Shown piece after piece: positions 9,731-20,972 of a DNA stretch of 64,000 nt. The translations under genes and the position numbers were made by a program. The DNA comes from Nocardia arthritidis (GTDB lineage: Bacteria > Actinomycetota > Actinomycetes > Mycobacteriales > Mycobacteriaceae), in contig NZ_CP046172.1 of the NCBI RefSeq assembly GCF_011801145.1, forward strand, positions 8,246,001 through 8,310,000. Direction: 5' to 3'. The first letter of the stretch is position 1; the number at the start of each line of letters is the position of its first letter. The notes beneath the pieces are model-generated. The model was given only the letters and a program-made list of their open reading frames with translations. It was not told the DNA's origin and did no database searches.

Positions 9731-10252
9731 ATGGTCGGTATCGAACAACGGTTCCAGGAGCTATCCAAAACCGTATCGATTCCTCAACCCTGGGATCTGA
9801 CCGGCTACGTCGAGGCGGTCGCCGCATACCGCGGACGGCCGATCAGCCTGCATCCGATCGGGGCCGGCGTGCTGTCCGGCAGCGGCTGCGGCACCGGCAG
9901 CGGCCTGTGGATCGCCAAGCGTGACTGCGACGTCATCGTCTACGGCGCCGACACCACCCGGTGGCATGCCGAACACATCGTGGTGCACGAACTCGGCCAC
10001 ATGCTGCTCGGGCACGGCGCGGAACCGGAACCCCCGAAACCCCTACCGGAACAGACGCTGGCCGCCGTCGCCGAACTGCTGCCGTCGATCTCGCTGGAAT
10101 CGATCGCACATGTGCTCGGCCGCACCGATTACGGCACCGCCCGCGAACGCGACGCGGAGACCTTCGCCGATCTGGTAATGCTCCAGGCAATGCGCCCACC
10201 GCGGCGAAACTCGTTGCTACACAAGACATTTTTCCGCGATGGGCGGCTGTGA
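9731..10252 (+). CDS. ImmA/IrrE-like zinc metallopeptidase domain protein
   Basis: The 173-residue product has the zinc-binding motif HELGH at 86-90 and a likely third ligand in ERDAETFAD, the pattern of ImmA/IrrE peptidases, which cleave or act on XRE-family repressors. It follows two XRE-type genes on the same strand, the usual context for such a pair. The longer frame from 9401 overlaps the regulator out of frame and is spurious, so I take the ATG at 9731. Whether it cleaves either regulator is inference. It could be a toxin-like component instead. Confidence 0.8.
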   Translation: MVGIEQRFQELSKTVSIPQPWDLTGYVEAVAAYRGRPISLHPIGAGVLSGSGCGTGSGLWIAKRDCDVIVYGADTTRWHAEHIVVHELGHMLLGHGAEPEPPKPLPEQTLAAVAELLPSISLESIAHVLGRTDYGTARERDAETFADLVMLQAMRPPRRNSLLHKTFFRDGRL

Positions 10253-10297
10253 AATCTGATCCCGGCCGGTGCGTGACCGGCCGGGGAAACGCCTGAC

Positions 10298-11032
10298 CTA
10301 TGCGAGCCGGATGAGGCCGTAGTCGAAGGCGTGGCGACGGTAGACGACCGACGGTCGGTCGGTCTCCCGGTCTTGGAAGAGGAAGAAGTCGTGGCCGACG
10401 AGCTCCATCTGGTAGAGGGCGTCGTCGACGGACATCGGGGTCGCGGAATGAACCTTGGTGCGCACGATATGTCCGGGACCCGCGTACTCGGCGGGTTGCG
10501 CCGACTCGGCGCGGTGGCCGTCGTGCTCATGCGCGGACCCGTTGGCCAGCGCGAACAGTGAGTCGTCTATCAGGTCTGCGGTGGCCTCGGCGACGGAGAC
10601 CGGGGTCTTCTCGCCGTAGTGCACCCGGCGCCGATCCTTGGTCCTGCGCAGTCGGCTCTCCAGCTTCGCCGTCACCGACTCGAGTGCGGCGTAGAAACTG
10701 TCGGCGCAGGCCTCGGCCCGGACGATCGGGCCCTTACCGCGCGCGGTGATCTCGACGCGCTGGCAGCTCTTGCGCTGCCGCCGGTTGCGCTCGTGGAACA
10801 GCTCGACATCGAAGAGGAAGATCGACGGATCGAAGCGTTCGAGTCGGGAGAGCTTCTCCGCGACATAGATTCGGAAATGGTCGGGAACCTCGACGTTGCG
10901 TCCTTTCACTACAACGTCGGCGCGCGGCTCGCGCGTCTGGCCCGCGGGTTGGTCCAGCTCACCCATTTGCATGGGATTGGTGCTGAGCATCGAGGGCGTT
11001 ACATCTGCCATGGGTCGTGATGACGTCGTCAC
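10298..11032 (-). CDS. hpf: Ribosome hibernation promoting factor, long form (Rv3241c-like)
   Basis: Long HPF dimerises 70S ribosomes into inactive 100S particles in stress and stationary phase. The 244-residue protein has an N-terminal S30AE domain (ADVVVKGRNVEVPDHFRIYVAEKL onward) and a C-terminal dimerisation domain starting at IVRTKVHSATPMSVDDALYQMEL. The GTG at 11032 is chosen because GGGAGG lies five to six bases upstream. Internal ATGs would give shorter forms. In mycobacteria this gene sits between secA1 and comF. Here the neighbours on the secA side are a regulator module and a thiolase. Confidence 0.95.
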   Translation of the reverse strand: MTTSSRPMADVTPSMLSTNPMQMGELDQPAGQTREPRADVVVKGRNVEVPDHFRIYVAEKLSRLERFDPSIFLFDVELFHERNRRQRKSCQRVEITARGKGPIVRAEACADSFYAALESVTAKLESRLRRTKDRRRVHYGEKTPVSVAEATADLIDDSLFALANGSAHEHDGHRAESAQPAEYAGPGHIVRTKVHSATPMSVDDALYQMELVGHDFFLFQDRETDRPSVVYRRHAFDYGLIRLA

Positions 11033-11213
11033 GCGTACCTCCCGGATATGGCCGCACATACCGATTCACGTGCGGCGGGATTTGCCGTGCCGATCGACGA
11101 TTCGCTCGGCACAAGTTGTCCGAGGCGCCACCTCCAAACTTCCGTTCGGTGTGTGATCGCGACGCTAGTACGACATTGGGCGGTCCGCCAGTGTTCACGC
11201 AAATTTCCCGGAG

Positions 11214-11858
11214 TCAAGCGCCGCACGTCACCAGAACGGCACATGGGCGCAGCCCTACCCGCGCCAGCGCGCGGATCGATTCGCATGCCGTCGCACCGGT
11301 GGTCAGCACGTCGTCTACCAGCACGACCTCGGTGTTTTCGGTGAACGACGCAGCCTTGTCGTACCTGCGCGGGACCATAATTCGCCCGCGTAGATTGTGT
11401 TGTCGCTCACCGGCCGTCAAGCCCACCGAATCACGCACACCCCACCACACCCGCAACATCGGTACCACTTGGCTATCAGGCAGCCATCCCGCGGCCACCT
11501 GCGCGGCACGGACCACCGGATCGCCGCCGCGGCGCCGTGCCGCCGCCCGCCGGCTGGGCGCCGGAATCAGCACCAGCGGGCGGTCTTTCGCCCGCAACCG
11601 GGCCAGCGCCAGGGCCAACGCCAGGCCGAGCGGCTCGGCCAGATCGCGGCGGCCCTGCTCCTTGGCGGCGAGCACCGCGCGGCGGGCCGGGCCCGAGTAC
11701 GGGCCGAGCGCCCAGCACGGCACCCCGGGATCGGTGCGCGGATGAATCCGCCGCGGCACCGCGGCCAGCGTGGCCGCGCAGTCGGCGCACCAGCCGACGC
11801 CGGCGGTCCCGCAGCCGCCGCAGGCCGCGGGCAGGATCAGATCCAGCAGCGTGCGCAT
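11214..11858 (-). CDS. comF: ComF family phosphoribosyltransferase-like protein
   Basis: The 214-residue product has a four-cysteine zinc motif at the N-terminus (CGGCGTAGVGWCADC) and the PRPP-binding signature VVLVDDVLTTGAT near the C-terminus, the two marks of ComF proteins. ComF takes part in DNA uptake in naturally competent bacteria. Its role in actinobacteria is unclear. It lies downstream of lpqB with a 56-base gap, as in mycobacteria (Rv3242c), and could be read with that operon. Confidence 0.92.
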   Translation of the reverse strand: MRTLLDLILPAACGGCGTAGVGWCADCAATLAAVPRRIHPRTDPGVPCWALGPYSGPARRAVLAAKEQGRRDLAEPLGLALALALARLRAKDRPLVLIPAPSRRAAARRRGGDPVVRAAQVAAGWLPDSQVVPMLRVWWGVRDSVGLTAGERQHNLRGRIMVPRRYDKAASFTENTEVVLVDDVLTTGATACESIRALARVGLRPCAVLVTCGA

Positions 11859-11914
11859 CGGCAGATTCTGCGGCAGCGGCGCGGGCCGTTCCGCGCGTCC
11901 CTACCCGGCGTGTT

Positions 11915-13723
11915 TCAGCCCGGCAGCACCGGAACCGCGTTGGCGCCCAGGTTCGGCAGCTCGCGCCAGTAGGCGTCGCCGACATCCGGCGCGGAGGCCA
12001 GCTCCAGAACCGCGCGGGCATCCGCGGCGTATTCGTGGTCGCCCGAGCCGTCGACGAGCCGCACCGGCGGCGTCAGATTTCGCGCGGTCTGCGGGACCAG
12101 CTGTGAGCCATCGATCGAAACGGTCGAGACCGGATCGACATTGCCCTCCCTGGCGATGGCGATGGTGTCGGGGGTGAGCCAACTCAGCGAGACCGCGCGG
12201 GTGCTGAGCGTCACCCCGATCGGCAGCGGCGAGGTCAGCGCGTATGTCCCGTCCGGATGACGTTCGATCACCGCGACGTACACCTTGCCGTCGGCGACGA
12301 GCGCGGCGCGCACTCCGGTACGGGACACCCGTAGCTCCGTAATCGGTAGGCGCAGTGAAGAATTCGCGTTTGTGAGCGCGGAGATGTCGACATCCTGCCG
12401 CGATACGGTGCCGGTGGCGCGATCGTTGACCACCCGGATCACCCGCTCGCCGTCCACCACCACCCAGGCGGCGGTGCCGTCGGAATTCCAGGACGGCCTG
12501 CTGATCGAGCCGCCCTCGACGACCGGGAACGCGCTGCCGCCATAGCTGCCGATCATCAACGTCTGCGCCGGATCCGGCGCGGGCCGTCCGGTGGCCGCGA
12601 CCGCGGCGACCAGCTGACCGTCCGGGGACAGCGCCACCGACTGCAGGTTGTTCACCGCGCCGAAGTATCCGGGCGTCGGGGTGATGCTGCCGTTCGGCTC
12701 GACCTGCACCAGCCCGCCGCCGCGCAGGGCGTGCAGGCCGATCTTGTTCTGCGCGCCGGTCGCCGGGCTGAACGCCTCGACGTCGGCGACGGTGTAACCG
12801 TTCGCCGCGTACCGCTCGTCGAGCGGCTTCCCGTCGACCGAGATCTGGTAGGGCCCGAGAATGCCGGCACCCGAGAGGGTCAGCACCACCTGCGCTGCCA
12901 ACAGCTCCCGATCGTGCGGGGCCAGTCCGGCGGCGCCGGAGAAGTCGATATGCACGCCGCCGAGCCCGATGCCGACATCCTCCGCATCACCGTTGGCCTT
13001 GGTGATCGGACCGTGGATGGCCACCGGCGCGGCCAGCTCGTTGCGCAGCACCGGGGTCAGCGCGGGCTGGGTTCCCGCGTTCAGCAGGGCGAGCAGCCGC
13101 TGGGTCAGCTGGCCGTTCGGCACGGCGATCCAGCGCAGATCCGGTACCAGGGTGGTGCCGGTCGGATCGACGAAATACAGCACGTAGCGGCGGTAGAACT
13201 TGGCGAAGGCCGTCGAGTCCATGACCACGCCGTCGGGCGGATCGTCGATGCGCCATTCGCCGTCGACCTTGGTCATCTCGATCTTCTTCTCGAACGGATC
13301 GCTGACCGCCCGGTACGCGCCGTCGGCGGACAGCTCGCCGACGGTGCGCGCCCGGATCACATAGGTCGCCTTGTCGCCGGTGCGGGATTCGCGCAGCGTG
13401 TCCGGCTTCTCCACGATCACCGTGCTAGACGTGTCGTCCCAGTGCGTCGACGCCTCGGGCGTCATGAACTGCCTGGCGATGAGATGCTTGTTCGCCGGAT
13501 CGGCACTGGCCACCAGGAAGTCGCGCAGCAGCAGATCCGGATCGCGGCCCTGCAGCGGCGGCGGCGGGCCGTCCGAGGTGGGCTGGCGGTTGATGGTGCC
13601 GAGCGCCTGCGGCGCGGTCGATTCCGGCAGGTTGGCGCATCCGCTCAGCGCCAGCAGCGCCAACAGCGCCGCGCCGAGCGCGTACACCCGGCGCCGACGC
13701 GGATATCGGTGACGCACCCTCAT
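11915..13723 (-). CDS. lpqB: Lipoprotein LpqB, partner of the MtrAB two-component system
   Basis: LpqB is an envelope lipoprotein that modulates the sensor kinase MtrB. The 602-residue protein starts with an arginine-rich signal peptide and a lipobox LSGC (lipidated Cys29). The rest holds a GerMN-like region (LTQRLLALLNAGTQPALTPVLRNEL) and a C-terminal beta-propeller-like part. Its ATG overlaps the mtrB stop as TGATG, showing translational coupling; a GTG three bases earlier is also possible. Order and strand match mtrA-mtrB-lpqB in mycobacteria. Confidence 0.96.
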   Translation of the reverse strand: MRVRHRYPRRRRVYALGAALLALLALSGCANLPESTAPQALGTINRQPTSDGPPPPLQGRDPDLLLRDFLVASADPANKHLIARQFMTPEASTHWDDTSSTVIVEKPDTLRESRTGDKATYVIRARTVGELSADGAYRAVSDPFEKKIEMTKVDGEWRIDDPPDGVVMDSTAFAKFYRRYVLYFVDPTGTTLVPDLRWIAVPNGQLTQRLLALLNAGTQPALTPVLRNELAAPVAIHGPITKANGDAEDVGIGLGGVHIDFSGAAGLAPHDRELLAAQVVLTLSGAGILGPYQISVDGKPLDERYAANGYTVADVEAFSPATGAQNKIGLHALRGGGLVQVEPNGSITPTPGYFGAVNNLQSVALSPDGQLVAAVAATGRPAPDPAQTLMIGSYGGSAFPVVEGGSISRPSWNSDGTAAWVVVDGERVIRVVNDRATGTVSRQDVDISALTNANSSLRLPITELRVSRTGVRAALVADGKVYVAVIERHPDGTYALTSPLPIGVTLSTRAVSLSWLTPDTIAIAREGNVDPVSTVSIDGSQLVPQTARNLTPPVRLVDGSGDHEYAADARAVLELASAPDVGDAYWRELPNLGANAVPVLPG

Positions 13724-15618
13724 CACTGTACGTCCCGGCCTTCGGCGGATACGGCGTCACCGCTGGGCGCGGGCGCCGCCCCGTTTCCGCTCGGCCGGGC
13801 ATCGGTTCCGGCGGGCCGTTCCGCCGCGCCGATCGAATTCGACTCGGCCCCATTAGAATTCGATGCACCGCCCGATGAATTCGCCCCTGTGCCATCGGGA
13901 TCCACGACAGGGCCATCGGAATCCACGACAGGCCGCTCGGCAGGCGAATCCGGTTCCGCCGCAAAGGAATCCGTACTCTCGCCGTCCTCGACCGCACGCA
14001 ACGGCGCGGCCTTGCGCGGCGGCGGCTCCAGCGAGAGCGGGCTCGCGCCGAGCTTCTTGCCGCGCACCAGCGGCAGCGTCAGCCGGAAGCTGGCGCCGAC
14101 GCCGACCTCGCCCCACGCCTCCAACCTGCCCTCGTGCAGATTCGCGTCCTCGACGCTGATCGAAAGTCCCAAACCCGTTCCGCCGGAACGCCGCATCCGC
14201 GACGGATCGGACCGCCAGAACCGGTTGAAGACCAGCTTCTCCTCCCCCGGCCGCAGACCGACACCCTGATCGCGCACCACCACCGAGACCGCGTTGGCAT
14301 CCAGATCGCCGCGCATCCGGATCAGCACCGGTTTGCCCTCGCTGTGATCGATGGCGTTGGCGAGCAGATTGCGCAGCACCCGCTCCACCCGGCGCGGATC
14401 CACCTCCGCCACCAGCGGATCGTCCGGCAGGTCGATGATCACCTCGGTGCCGGCATCCTTGGCCAGGTGCCGCACCGTGGAAATCGCGGCCCGCGCGCAC
14501 ATTCGCACATCGAGCGATTCCACCTGCAGTTCGGCGACGCCCGCGTCGTGGCGGCTGATCTCCAGCAGATCGTTGAGCAGACCCTCGAACCGGTCCAGCT
14601 CGTTGACGAGCAGTTCGGCGCTGCGGGCCAGCGCCGGATCGAGTTCGTCGCTGCTGCCGTGGATCAGATCCGCGGCCATGCGCACCGTGGTGAGCGGGGT
14701 GCGCAGCTCATGGCTGACGTCGGAGGTGAAGCGGCGCTGCAGATTTCCGAATTCCTCCAGCTGGCCGATCTGGTTGGACAGACTCTCGGCCATTTCGTTG
14801 AAGGCCTGCGCCAGCCGCGCCATATCGTCCTCGCCGCGCACCAGCATGCGTTCCTTGAGCCTGCCGTCGGCGAAGCGGCCCGCGATCCTGGCCGCCGACC
14901 GGATCGGCAGCACCACCTGCCTGGTGACCAGCGCGGTGATCGCCGCCAGCAGGATCAGCAGCACCGCACCACCGACGAACATGGTGCTGCGCATCAGCTG
15001 CAGGCTGCTCTCCTCACTGGCGAGCGGGAAGATCAAATAGATTTCCAGCGTCGGGATTTCGGCGCTGGGACTGCCGATGATCAGCGCCCTGCCGTGATAT
15101 CCGTCCGGATCGTTGACCGTGGCGAACTGATAACTCACCTGGTTGCGCAGGACGAATCGGCGCAGTTCGTCGGGCACCTCCTGAATCGGCCCCGACGACA
15201 TCTGCTGCTGCGGGGTGCCGCCGACGATGCTCAGCGCGGAATCGAAAGTGCCTGCGGCACCGGTGGATTGGCCGGTGCCGCCGCGGTTCGACAGCGCGTT
15301 GCGTGCGTCCGCGAGCCGCGACTGCTGGGTGCCGATATCGCGCACACCGGCCAGCTGGCTCTGCACGGTATTGCGGGCGCGGTCCATCTCCTCCACGGCC
15401 GCGTTGATCTTCGCGTCCAGCAGTCGATCGGTGATCTGGCTGGTGAGCACGACGCCGAGAATCGTGATGACGATCAGCGACAGGGTGACCGTCGAAACGA
15501 TCACGCGCAGTTGCAGCGACCGACGCCACAGGTGGCCGAGGGCGATACCGACCGACTGGAACCAGGCCACCACCGGTGCCAGCGATCGTTCGAGCTTCCG
15601 GTACAGCTCACCGATCAC
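13723..15618 (-). CDS. mtrB: Sensor histidine kinase MtrB
   Basis: MtrB phosphorylates MtrA in response to envelope and cell-division signals. The 631-residue protein has transmembrane segments at about 38-60 and 212-232 around an extracytoplasmic sensor, then HAMP, a dimerisation domain with phospho-acceptor His303 in [13 protein letters not shown], and an ATPase domain with NLLANAIDH and [10 protein letters not shown]. After the kinase core comes a ~100-residue tail rich in Ser, Gly, Pro and Asp with short repeats such as VVDSDG/VVDPDG, longer than I recall for M. tuberculosis MtrB. It overlaps mtrA and lpqB. Confidence 0.97.
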   Translation of the reverse strand: MIGELYRKLERSLAPVVAWFQSVGIALGHLWRRSLQLRVIVSTVTLSLIVITILGVVLTSQITDRLLDAKINAAVEEMDRARNTVQSQLAGVRDIGTQQSRLADARNALSNRGGTGQSTGAAGTFDSALSIVGGTPQQQMSSGPIQEVPDELRRFVLRNQVSYQFATVNDPDGYHGRALIIGSPSAEIPTLEIYLIFPLASEESSLQLMRSTMFVGGAVLLILLAAITALVTRQVVLPIRSAARIAGRFADGRLKERMLVRGEDDMARLAQAFNEMAESLSNQIGQLEEFGNLQRRFTSDVSHELRTPLTTVRMAADLIHGSSDELDPALARSAELLVNELDRFEGLLNDLLEISRHDAGVAELQVESLDVRMCARAAISTVRHLAKDAGTEVIIDLPDDPLVAEVDPRRVERVLRNLLANAIDHSEGKPVLIRMRGDLDANAVSVVVRDQGVGLRPGEEKLVFNRFWRSDPSRMRRSGGTGLGLSISVEDANLHEGRLEAWGEVGVGASFRLTLPLVRGKKLGASPLSLEPPPRKAAPLRAVEDGESTDSFAAEPDSPAERPVVDSDGPVVDPDGTGANSSGGASNSNGAESNSIGAAERPAGTDARPSGNGAAPAPSGDAVSAEGRDVQ

Positions 15619-16292
15619 GGGGGTCCGGCCTTGTAGCCGACTCCCCGGACGGTCAGCACGATCTCCGGGTTCTCGGGATCCTTCTCGACCTTCGCGCGTA
15701 GCCGCTGCACATGCACGTTGACCAACCGGGTATCGGCGGCGTGCCGGTAACCCCAGACCTGCTCCAGCAGGACTTCACGGGTGAACACCTGACGCGGCTT
15801 GCGCGCCAGCGCCACCAGCAGATCGAATTCCAAGGGGGTCAACGAGATCTGCTGTCCGCCGCGGGTCACCTTGTGCGCGGGCACGTCGATGACGATATCG
15901 GCGATCGAGAGCAGTTCGGCCGGTTCCTCCTCGGTGCGGCGCAGGCGGGCCCGCACTCGGGCGACGAGCTCCTTCGGTTTGAACGGTTTGACGATGTAAT
16001 CGTCGGCACCGGACTCCAGACCGAGCACGACGTCGACGGTGTCCGTCTTCGCCGTGAGCATCACGATCGGGACCCCGGAATCGGCCCGCAACACACGGCA
16101 TACATCGATGCCGTTCATGCCGGGCAGCATCAGGTCCAGCAACACCAGATCGGGGCGGATCTCGCGAACCGCCGCCAGCGCCTGCGTGCCGTCGCCGACC
16201 ACATGCGGGTCGAACCCTTCCCCGCGCAAGACGATCGTGAGCATCTCAGCGAGCGCCATATCGTCGTCGACGACCAGAATCTTCGGCTTCAT
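15615..16292 (-). CDS. mtrA: Response regulator MtrA (OmpR/PhoB type)
   Basis: MtrA is the essential DNA-binding regulator of cell division, replication-linked and cell-wall genes in mycobacteria. The 225-residue protein has the acidic pocket VVDDD at 7-11 and the phospho-acceptor Asp53 in LLDLMLPG, followed by a winged-helix domain ([32 protein letters not shown]). The start [11 protein letters not shown] is standard. Its end overlaps the mtrB GTG by four bases. It is probably the first gene of mtrA-mtrB-lpqB. Confidence 0.98.
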   Translation of the reverse strand: MKPKILVVDDDMALAEMLTIVLRGEGFDPHVVGDGTQALAAVREIRPDLVLLDLMLPGMNGIDVCRVLRADSGVPIVMLTAKTDTVDVVLGLESGADDYIVKPFKPKELVARVRARLRRTEEEPAELLSIADIVIDVPAHKVTRGGQQISLTPLEFDLLVALARKPRQVFTREVLLEQVWGYRHAADTRLVNVHVQRLRAKVEKDPENPEIVLTVRGVGYKAGPP

Positions 16293-16370
16293 AAGTACTA
16301 TGTTGTCATCTCTCCGGCTCGGATCGGGCCGCCACGCCTACAGTCGTGACCCATCGGCGCACATCCAACC

Positions 16371-17018
16371 CTATCGGGCAATGATTTCGGTGAGCCGCGC
16401 AGCAAACGTTGCCGTATCGTCACCGGGCGTATGCACGGACCAGGGTCCGTACCAGTTCATCTCGGCCAATTCACAATAAACGGCGGCGGTGCGCTGTTGT
16501 AGTGCACCATCGCGTTCGTATGCGTCCAGTGCGCGGTCACAATCGAGTTCACCGCGCCTGCGCGCGCGTTCGGCGGCCACCTCGGTCGGCACGTCGAGCA
16601 GCACCTGTAGCGCGGGCACCGGCAATTCGAAGCGTTCGAATTCCAATTCGCCCACCCAGCGGACGATTTCGCCGCCGGCGGATTGGCCGAGCCGGGCCGC
16701 GTTGTATGCCGCGTTCGAGGCCACATATCGGTCCAAGATCACGATGTCGTTGTCCGCCAACAACTTCAGCAGCTCATCGCGGGCGCCGTACCGATCCAGC
16801 GCGAACAGCAAACCCATCCCGTTGACCGAATCGGCCAGATCGCCGTGCGCACCGCGCAGCGCCTCCGCCGCCAGATCCGCGTGCACCGAATGCCCGTACC
16901 GCGGAAACGCGAGCGTCTCCACCTTCGCGCCCCCGGCCCGCAGCCCATCGACGACGCCGTCGATCAACGTCCGCTTCCCCGCGCCGTCCAGCCCCTCGAC
17001 CGCAACCAACGCACCCAT
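16371..17018 (-). CDS. tmk: Thymidylate kinase
   Basis: Tmk converts dTMP to dTDP for DNA synthesis. The 215-residue product begins MGALVAVEGLDGAGKRTLID, including the P-loop GLDGAGKRT typical of mycobacterial Tmk, and keeps the ILDRYVASN motif. The ATG at 17018 gives the family length; the frame extends 11 residues further without a better start. It lies between ahcY and mtrA as in M. tuberculosis. Confidence 0.96.
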   Translation of the reverse strand: MGALVAVEGLDGAGKRTLIDGVVDGLRAGGAKVETLAFPRYGHSVHADLAAEALRGAHGDLADSVNGMGLLFALDRYGARDELLKLLADNDIVILDRYVASNAAYNAARLGQSAGGEIVRWVGELEFERFELPVPALQVLLDVPTEVAAERARRRGELDCDRALDAYERDGALQQRTAAVYCELAEMNWYGPWSVHTPGDDTATFAARLTEIIAR

Positions 17019-17076
17019 GAGCAGCGACCTTACCTGGTCAGCGCCCGACACGACGCCCCGGCATGGAGTAAGAACA

Positions 17077-17114
17077 CGAAGGCCGCCGGGACCTTTCGGT
17101 GCCGGCGGCCTTCG
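17077..17114 (-). terminator. Terminator hairpin after ahcY
   Basis: Perfect 13-base arms CGAAGGCCGCCGG (17077-17089) and their complement (17102-17114) enclose a 12-base loop. The hairpin lies ten bases after the ahcY stop. On the minus strand it is followed by TGTTCTT, a short U-rich tail. Confidence 0.85.
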
Positions 17115-17124
17115 CGGGACTGGA

Positions 17125-18609
<1,485 letters not shown>

Positions 18610-18766
18610 CTGCCTCTTTCAGCCTCTCCTGAATGTGTCGGTACCGAGGCAAGGCTAGCCGCCTGAATACCTCGGGAGCCGAAGTGGCCATACCGGCTGC
18701 GCTCCGGCCTGCGCAGGCTTACCGACGGACCCGTCCGGCTGCGCAAGTTGTGCGATCGTGCAACCG

Positions 18767-19924
18767 TCAGACGGTTGCTCCGTACGCGGCAAGGATACGT
18801 CGGCGCTTGCGCGGTTGGATATTCGCCAGGGTGACATCGCCGCCGTAGTGTGCGAGCACCCGATGATCCATCACGGCCCGCCACAGCGGCGGCAGCGCCG
18901 CGAACAGGATCATGCTCGCGTATCCGGCGGGCAGCTGCGGCGCCACCTGTGAGCTGCGCAGAGTCTGGTACCGGCGGCCCGGATTGGCGTGGTGATCGCT
19001 GTGCCGCTGCAGGTGGAACAGGAAGATATTGGTGACCAGCCGGTCGCTGTTCCAGCTGTCCCGCGCCGAGCAGCGCTCCCAGTGTCCGTTGGGCCGCTTG
19101 GCCCGCAGCAGGCCGTAGTGCTCGACGTAGTTCACCGTCTCCAGCAGACCGATGCCGATGACCGCCTGCAGCAGCAGCCACGGCAGCGCGCGCCAGCCGA
19201 AGACGGCGACCAGCCCGCCGAACAGCACCAGCGTCATCGACCACGCCTGCAGGATGTGGTTGTGCACGCTCCACCAGCCGTGGCCCTTGCGGGCGAGGCG
19301 GTCGCGTTCCAGCGGTAAGGCCGAGCGGAAACCGCCGATCACGCTGCGCGGCAAGAACTCCCACAGCGATTCACCCAACCGCGCACTCGCTGGATCGTCC
19401 GGCGTGGCCACCCGCACATGGTGACCGCGATTGTGCTCGACGAAGAAATGACCGTAACCCGACTGCGCCAGCGCGATTTTCGCCAGCCAACGCTCCAAAT
19501 GCTCTACCCGATGGCCCAATTCGTGCGCGGCGTTGATCCCGATACCGCTGACGAAACCCAGCGTCGCCGCCAGACCCAGCTTGTCGACGAAGCTCAACTC
19601 CTCGCCCGCCCACATGGCGGCGGCGATGATCAGACCGATCAGCTGCACCGGCAGGAACAGATAAGTGCACCACCGGTAATACCGGTCATTCGACAGCAAC
19701 TCGTAGTCCTCGTCGCGCGGGTTGCTGCCGTCCTCGCCGACCACCCAGTCGAGGACCGGGATGGCGATCAGCACGATGATCGGCCCGATCCACCAGAACA
19801 CCGGCGCCCCGGTGTGCAGGACGAGCTGGGACGGGAGTAGCGCGGAGGCGGGAGCGATCAATCCGAGAACCCACAGGTGACGCTTCGGGTCAGGTGAACC
19901 CGCCGGTTTGCCAACCGTTTGCAC
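18767..19924 (-). CDS. alkB: Alkane 1-monooxygenase AlkB (second copy)
   Basis: AlkB is a membrane di-iron enzyme that hydroxylates the terminal carbon of alkanes, using rubredoxin as electron donor. From the GTG at 19924 the protein has 385 residues, several hydrophobic helices, and all histidine boxes: HELGH at 134-138, HNRGHH at 164-169, HSDHH at 308-312, plus NYVEHYGL at 265-272. It lies downstream of the TetR gene on the same strand and has no rubredoxin gene of its own next to it. An upstream extension to 20023 looks non-coding (cysteine- and arginine-rich). Confidence 0.95.
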   Translation of the reverse strand: MQTVGKPAGSPDPKRHLWVLGLIAPASALLPSQLVLHTGAPVFWWIGPIIVLIAIPVLDWVVGEDGSNPRDEDYELLSNDRYYRWCTYLFLPVQLIGLIIAAAMWAGEELSFVDKLGLAATLGFVSGIGINAAHELGHRVEHLERWLAKIALAQSGYGHFFVEHNRGHHVRVATPDDPASARLGESLWEFLPRSVIGGFRSALPLERDRLARKGHGWWSVHNHILQAWSMTLVLFGGLVAVFGWRALPWLLLQAVIGIGLLETVNYVEHYGLLRAKRPNGHWERCSARDSWNSDRLVTNIFLFHLQRHSDHHANPGRRYQTLRSSQVAPQLPAGYASMILFAALPPLWRAVMDHRVLAHYGGDVTLANIQPRKRRRILAAYGATV

Positions 19925-20092
19925 GTATGCCCGCCTAAATATGTACCTTTTCTCCGTCGCATGACAATACTTGCAGACTTTACGTCCGTTACAGGCCCCG
20001 GGCACGACTAAACGTGGGATCAATTACATCCCGTCCAGTCGGTTTTTAAGGGTGCCCTAATGTGGCGCAGGTCACCGCATACGCGCCGCTAC

Positions 20093-20109
20093 CGATATTT
20101 GGAATATCG
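20093..20109. promoter_or_regulatory. Palindrome between the TetR gene and the second alkB
   Basis: CGATATT at 20093-20099 and AATATCG at 20103-20109 form a perfect inverted repeat around TGG, six bases after the TetR stop and about 170 bases upstream of the alkB start. It may be a short terminator for the first alk operon or an operator for alkB. The sequence alone does not decide. Confidence 0.45.
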
Positions 20110-20114
20110 CCGCT

Positions 20115-20738
20115 TCAGCGGCTCGCCTCCCGGGCGGCCAAGATCGCCTCGACATAGGGACTCAGCAACGCGCTCAGCTCGGCGGGCGCGTTGCGGCCCG
20201 GGGCGGGCGGCGTCGGGATGTAGCTCAGCGCGATGCGGACGAGCGCGTGCGCGATGACATCCGATTCCTCGGCCGTCGCCGCCACCCAACTCTGTTGGAA
20301 GGCGACCGACAGCCGCTCGGTCGCCCGGTCGAGCAACGGTCCGGCATCGAGGGTGATCAGCCGTAGCAGATCCAACTTCACCTCGCCGGCCAGCAGCGAG
20401 CGCACCAGCGGATCCGCGGCGGCGTCCAGAAAGAAACCGGCCAGCCCCTCCTTGAACGCGGCCCGCGCGTCGCCGACGTTGTTGGCGATCGCCGAATCCA
20501 CGTGATCGACCAGATCGTCGGCGAGGCGTAGCGCGTAGGCCTGCGCCAGGCCCGCGCGAGAACCGAATTCGTTGTACAGCGTCTGCCTGCTGACCCCGGC
20601 CCTGGCCGCGACATCACCGAGGGTGATCTTGGACCAGTCCCGCTCGGTGAGCAGTTCGCGCATCGCATCCAGCACCGAGGTGCGCAGGAGCTCCCGCGCC
20701 GCCTCCTGGTAGGGGATCCGGGTTCCGGTACGCGGCAT
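20115..20738 (-). CDS. TetR-family regulator of the alkane operon (AlkR/AlkU type)
   Basis: The 207-residue product has an N-terminal helix-turn-helix (ITLGDVAARAGVSRQTLYNEFGSRAGLAQAYALRL) typical of TetR proteins, and a ligand-binding C-terminal domain. It follows rubA-rubB on the same strand, as in alk clusters of Rhodococcus and Mycobacterium, so it probably senses alkanes or their products and controls the operon. The ATG at 20738 is preferred over a TTG at 20774. The inverted repeat upstream of the first alkB at 22446-22468 is a plausible operator. Confidence 0.88.
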   Translation of the reverse strand: MPRTGTRIPYQEAARELLRTSVLDAMRELLTERDWSKITLGDVAARAGVSRQTLYNEFGSRAGLAQAYALRLADDLVDHVDSAIANNVGDARAAFKEGLAGFFLDAAADPLVRSLLAGEVKLDLLRLITLDAGPLLDRATERLSVAFQQSWVAATAEESDVIAHALVRIALSYIPTPPAPGRNAPAELSALLSPYVEAILAAREASR

Positions 20739-20789
20739 AGCAGCGACACTGGCACGGGAGGCCGACCTAGTCAAAACGCCCGGCCGACT

Positions 20790-20972
20790 TCACGAACGCT
20801 CGATCTCGACCATGTAGAAGTCGGACTTGGCCGCGCCGCAGTCGGGGCAGCTCCAGTTGTCCGGAATATCCTCCCACCGGGTGCCGGGGGCGATGCCGTC
20901 CTCCGGCCAGCCCTTGGCCTCGTCGTATTCGAAGCCGCACTGAACGCATTGGTAGAGCTTGTATTCCGTCAC
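20790..20972 (-). CDS. rubB: Rubredoxin (AlkG2-like, second of the pair)
   Basis: The 60-residue protein binds one iron through four cysteines (Cys9, Cys12, Cys42, Cys45) in CVQCGF and CPDCG contexts. It carries electrons from rubredoxin reductase to AlkB. The CxxCG spacing and the acidic core resemble AlkG2-type rubredoxins that support alkane hydroxylation. Its GTG overlaps the rubA stop by four bases. Confidence 0.95.
   Translation of the reverse strand: MTEYKLYQCVQCGFEYDEAKGWPEDGIAPGTRWEDIPDNWSCPDCGAAKSDFYMVEIERS

Noticed and set aside
12731..14269. Plus-strand frame of 512 codons opposite lpqB and mtrB
   Set aside because: Antisense shadow with arginine/glycine-rich composition and no ribosome binding site.
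18610..18766. Possible SAH or SAM riboswitch before ahcY
   Set aside because: The leader shows no conserved core I can match to a known riboswitch; the short hairpins are within chance for this GC content.
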